Source: Rotaria macrura
Taxonomy: Eukaryota > Rotifera > Eurotatoria > Philodinida > Philodinidae
Assembly (NCBI GenBank): GCA_900239685.1
Contig: OENT01000981.1
Location: 1 to 64,000, forward strand
Reading direction: 5' to 3'
Length of the DNA stretch: 64,000 nt
Part shown: positions 60,701 through 64,000 of the stretch, piece after piece
Position numbering within the stretch: position 1 is the stretch's first letter
Layout: each line of letters begins with the position of its first letter
Translations under genes and position numbers: made by a program
Notes under the pieces: generated by a model
What the model was told of the DNA's origin: nothing
Seen by the model: only the letters and a program-made list of their open reading frames with translations
The model's database searches: none

Positions 60701-62641
60701 TTTGTACTCTTAATTTTGTTTCAAAAGAAAACATACTGATTGAACAGCTAGTACCATAAACATGTTGACGATAAAAGAATCAGTATCTCCGAATTTTTTC
60801 AATAAATCACGCCAATTTTTTCCCCATCAATAGAGAGTACTTCAGAGGTTTATTTTTTTCCATAACTCTTTTGACCATAAACCTTTCAATATAATATGAA
60901 AAAATGCGACTATTCCAATTTAGGTAAAAATCGTTCCTGTTCAATTGAAATAATATCAGGTTTTTCTTAATTTATACTGAATTGTACGCGCAGTGTAATA
61001 GTGATAAATGGACATTTGAACTAAATAATATCTACTGTAGGTATTAATATACTCAATTTCTGCGACGAATTTTAATTTTGAGTTTTATAGAAGAAAAATT
61101 CATTAAAAATTGAGGTTCAAGGTTTCCTTAAATACTTCTTGCTTATATTCGTGAGAACTATTCTCTGCATAAACTATATTAAATTACGCAAAACCTGAGA
61201 TTACTTTAATTGCGTAAAGACATTCTTAACGAAAATCCGAAAACTAGCATTTTCCCGTATTCTATTGAAGAATCATAGCTAAAAGGAACGTCTAACGACA
61301 GTTATTTTATGAATACAAAAAAATTCAGAATCATTCTCTTGTAATGAAGAAATCAAAGAGCCCGATTTATTGAACCAATGTGGAGATATTGATTTTTGTT
61401 ATTTACTACACATATATTTATAATACATTCTATACTCTGCTGTCTATCATCTACGTATACACTATTGATTGAAATATTTTACCGACTAGTTGATTTAGAT
61501 TTTCTTTGTTAAAAAGTTCTTGTAATAAATTCTCTGGAAAACAATCGATGATTGCCAATGGTTCAAGTACATCAACAAGACGTTGTGACTTGTTTTCAAA
61601 TTGATTCATCTGATGATAAGTATGAATCAAGCTAAGATATTTTGAATTGATTTTATTCACATAACCCATATAGATAAGTATATTCATTATTTGAATAATA
61701 TCTTTAGCTCGATACAATGGTGTGGATGAGTTGGATTCTAATTCAATTAATTTCAAACAATTTTCGAAAAATCGATTCGAATAAAATTGAAATGTAGAAA
61801 AATAAATGGTGATACGCATTGTCATACGAACAATTTCATAACTAAATGAATGCAAATTTACTTGTCTATGTTGTTCGAACGATTGATTAAATCGATTTGC
61901 TAATGATTCAGCTATATCGACTTTTCCATACTTCGATAGTGTTAAAATTTTTATGAAATTTTGTTTATCAACAGCTGAAAGAAATTTTTTCTTTTCATCA
62001 TCAATTAAATATTGACCAATGTATTCTAGTAAATTCGTATTTTTTAATGGTATTTGTAAACGATACATAGCTGAACAAAGCAGACTAAGATCAGTCAATG
62101 TAATTCTTATGATTTCATCTTTAGTAATATTTAATTCGAAATGATTAATTAATTTTTCTAATGTTTGATTTGGAATTTTCGTTTGTAGATCATAATGTTT
62201 TTGTTGATGAAAAACAAATAGATTGATAAGTTCAATGAATAAATTTGAATTGAAGTTCTTATGTATTGGTGATTCTACATATTGAATTAAGCGTTTTGCT
62301 AATAAATTGAGTTTAATATTATGTTCATATGCAAAGAATAGTATATCACTGAGTTGTTCAATTGATATTGTTTGTGAAAACAGATGATGTTGATCTGTAG
62401 AATTTAATTTCGTTAAATAATTAATAACAGACGACGTATTCAATAGGGATTCGATCTGTGTACGAATATGATTTAACATTTGTTTTCTATCATCATTGAA
62501 TATTTTAAGACGACGTTGATAAAAATAATCAAATGTTTTACGATCGAAATTTTTTATTATGGATTGATTACTTAAATAACGTGAGAATATTGATGATAAT
62601 GACAAACATCGAAAATAATTAATCGTAGAGTATTGAATCAT
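57792..62641 (-). CDS. FAST kinase domain-containing protein (FASTKD family, RAP domain), mitochondrial
   Basis: Six exons, 62641-61483, 59588-59506, 59449-59290, 59229-59136, 58077-57960 and 57902-57792, join in phase to 574 residues. By family it binds RNA in mitochondria and controls stability or processing of mitochondrial transcripts. The N-terminus (MIQYSTINYFRCLSLSSIFS) fits an import signal. Residues about 190-386 resemble the FAST_1 leucine-rich region, ending VDVLEPLAIIDCFPENLL. FAST_2-like sequence follows (SLLDQ / YLESLPHHLFGSWD). From residue 499, YALQILSKEDICIN and LGLFYAKCHQLKRLNYIPVI match the RAP domain. Two introns are long (1894 and 1058 bases), the other three 56-60 bases. 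The 94-base exon 59229-59136 is chosen for splice signals and phase and is the least certain part. An acceptor-like TTTTTAG ends 4 bases before the ATG. Confidence 0.85.
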
Positions 62642-62847
62642 TTATCTAAAAATGATTCATAAAAGGAAGAAAATCTGAATCATAAAATTCTATGATCGAG
62701 CTTGTCTTAATGAGCTACAGTTCATATTGTGCAAGTTCATAAAAAAATATTTTCCATAATCAAATATAATGATACGCAGTTAAAGACATATTTCAAACCT
62801 GTTAATCGTTCCAATGAACTTAGACAACTGTTCAATGCTAGTTTTTA

Positions 62848-63331
62848 TTAGAAACGTGCAACTCGTCTAAATTTATCAGTACCATTAACTCGAACATGAT
62901 ACATCAGAAGAATGTCTTCACGATTATATATTTCTATTCGAGTAAAAATATACTTCATCTAAAGATGACGAAAATAAAAAGAAATCGTTTTGTTTCTATG
63001 TTGTCATCCAATATTTAGCATAGCTCACATCTATATAAATATCAAATATTGAATAAGTCAATATTGGTTAACTTGCACTGCACCATGATTAGTATTCAAA
63101 TGATAGGAAATGATTGAGTCATATTCATAATTAGAAGAGTGTTGATGCTAGTTAAAAACGAAGTGATAGGTATTATTTTTAAATTCTTAAAATATATAAA
63201 CACATTATGTATTCTTAAAATTTTATTAATCACTGCATCATAACTAAACTAATTCAATGTTTTACCTTTATTGCATCAGTATAATTCAAACAGGTTTCAA
63301 AAGAAGTTTAAGATCATGGTAAGGAATAAAA
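62848..63331 (-). CDS. Last three exons of an unrecognised gene upstream of FASTKD
   Basis: Exons 63331-63292, 63147-63073 and 62958-62848 join in phase and encode FIPYHDLKLLLKP, HQHSSNYEYDSIISYHLN..GAVQ and MKYIFTRIEIYNREDILLMY ... RVARF before TAA (62850-62848). The donors are GTTTGAAT and GTTAACC, and the acceptors TTTTCAG, AACTAG and ATCTTTAG. AATAAA overlaps the stop (62849-62844). More 5' exons probably lie upstream in or beyond the window. I do not recognise the family. The gene ends 206 bases before the FASTKD start on the same strand. Confidence 0.5.
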
Positions 63332-63339
63332 CTGAAAAC

Positions 63340-64000
63340 ATATACTATAGCTATGTAGCTTGATATATCGATTTCGTTTCGCGACAAGGACATACATATA
63401 AAAAACATAGCCTTCTTAGAAATTGGGTCAATAGTATTCTGAATAGACAGCTACGATTGATACTCATGTGAAAGATTTCAACTTCGAGATGGTTCATACA
63501 GCTCCCATTGGATTATCATTTATTAAAATATTCATATAAACAGAGATTTTACATTCTGATGATTCAATTCATTCATTCATGTATAGATTCTTGCTTTCTT
63601 CTCACGAAAAAAACTCAGTGGTTGAGATCTATACTAATAGGATGACAGTATAGCAGAACCATCTATATGAAGAGAAGAGGGCATACGCGGCGCAAACTAT
63701 CGAATCCGTGTATGTTATTTTCTATGGACAGAATTCTGCCTGACGAGTCATACTGCATTAACTGATTCAGAATAGAATAATTGAAATCAAAAAATTGTGT
63801 GCATGCGTCCCAGATGCATTAAAAAAGATGTGATTGATTACCTTAAATAAATACTCTACATTAATTAAATATTAAAACGGTGACAATTTTAATTCACAAG
63901 TTCGTTTTCTCTAATAATTTACAATAGTTATGATGAAAAAAATGAAACTTACGATAAAATCTAAGAGATAAATTTACTTTTCAGTCGAAAACAGCATATG
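63340..64000. other. Window end, no exon recognised with confidence
   Basis: AT-rich sequence in which further 5' exons of the gene ending at 62848 are expected, but I cannot define them. Confidence 0.4.

Noticed and set aside
1-64000. tRNA, rRNA, CRISPR or telomere repeats
   Set aside because: None seen on reading both strands. A tRNA without a canonical box B could be missed by eye.

Overview
The window looks like nuclear DNA of a bdelloid rotifer (Adineta/Rotaria type). It is AT-rich and eukaryotic. Most introns are only 50-70 bases with GT..AG ends. The genes include families typical of bdelloids: an F-box/ankyrin protein, a rhodopsin-type GPCR and a dcd1-like Ntn hydrolase. The window also holds a spaced inverted duplication, a structure known from bdelloid genomes. 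The assignment rests on recalled family resemblance and gene architecture, not on a database search. I found no rRNA, tRNA or CRISPR array.

Layout. 0.3-5.1 kb: an F-box gene on the minus strand, apparently cut in two by about 3 kb of other DNA, with its ankyrin C-terminus left at 0.34-0.6 kb. 7.3-11.5 kb and 25.2-29.35 kb: two inverted copies, about 10% diverged in one exon I counted, of an SLC7-type amino acid transporter gene with flanks. Both copies keep 13 exons with consistent frames. The 13.7-kb spacer holds an intact prostaglandin reductase-like gene (13.2-14.3 kb), decayed coding pieces (15.2-16.4 kb), a GPCR pseudogene with two in-frame stops (17.4-18.4 kb), and a cluster of small inverted-repeat and GC-rich repeats (19.5-22.5 kb). 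31.8-32.8 kb: a short-chain dehydrogenase. 34.9-36.3 kb: a secreted Ntn hydrolase. 36.9-39.2 kb: a 709-residue zinc-finger protein with an NYN-like N-terminus. 39.3-48.2 kb: mostly gene-free DNA with decayed ORFs, an hAT-like MITE with an 8-bp target duplication, a CCCAGGTCG-ended MITE and a 69-bp near-perfect palindrome.

48.3-63.3 kb: four minus-strand genes in close tandem, which read in transcription order as an unrecognised gene (3' end only), a FASTK-domain protein, a GRIP-domain golgin and lipoyltransferase LIPT1. Gaps are 112-206 bp. AG acceptor-like sites lie just upstream of start codons, suggesting operon-like expression with spliced-leader trans-splicing, a process known in bdelloids. 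FASTKD and LIPT1 are both mitochondrial by family; the golgin acts at the trans-Golgi. Introns in this cluster are bimodal: 50-70 bases or above 1 kb. One long intron carries a foldback element with roughly 300-base arms.

Exon models were built by hand from splice consensus and frame continuity. Transcript data would be needed to fix the ends.
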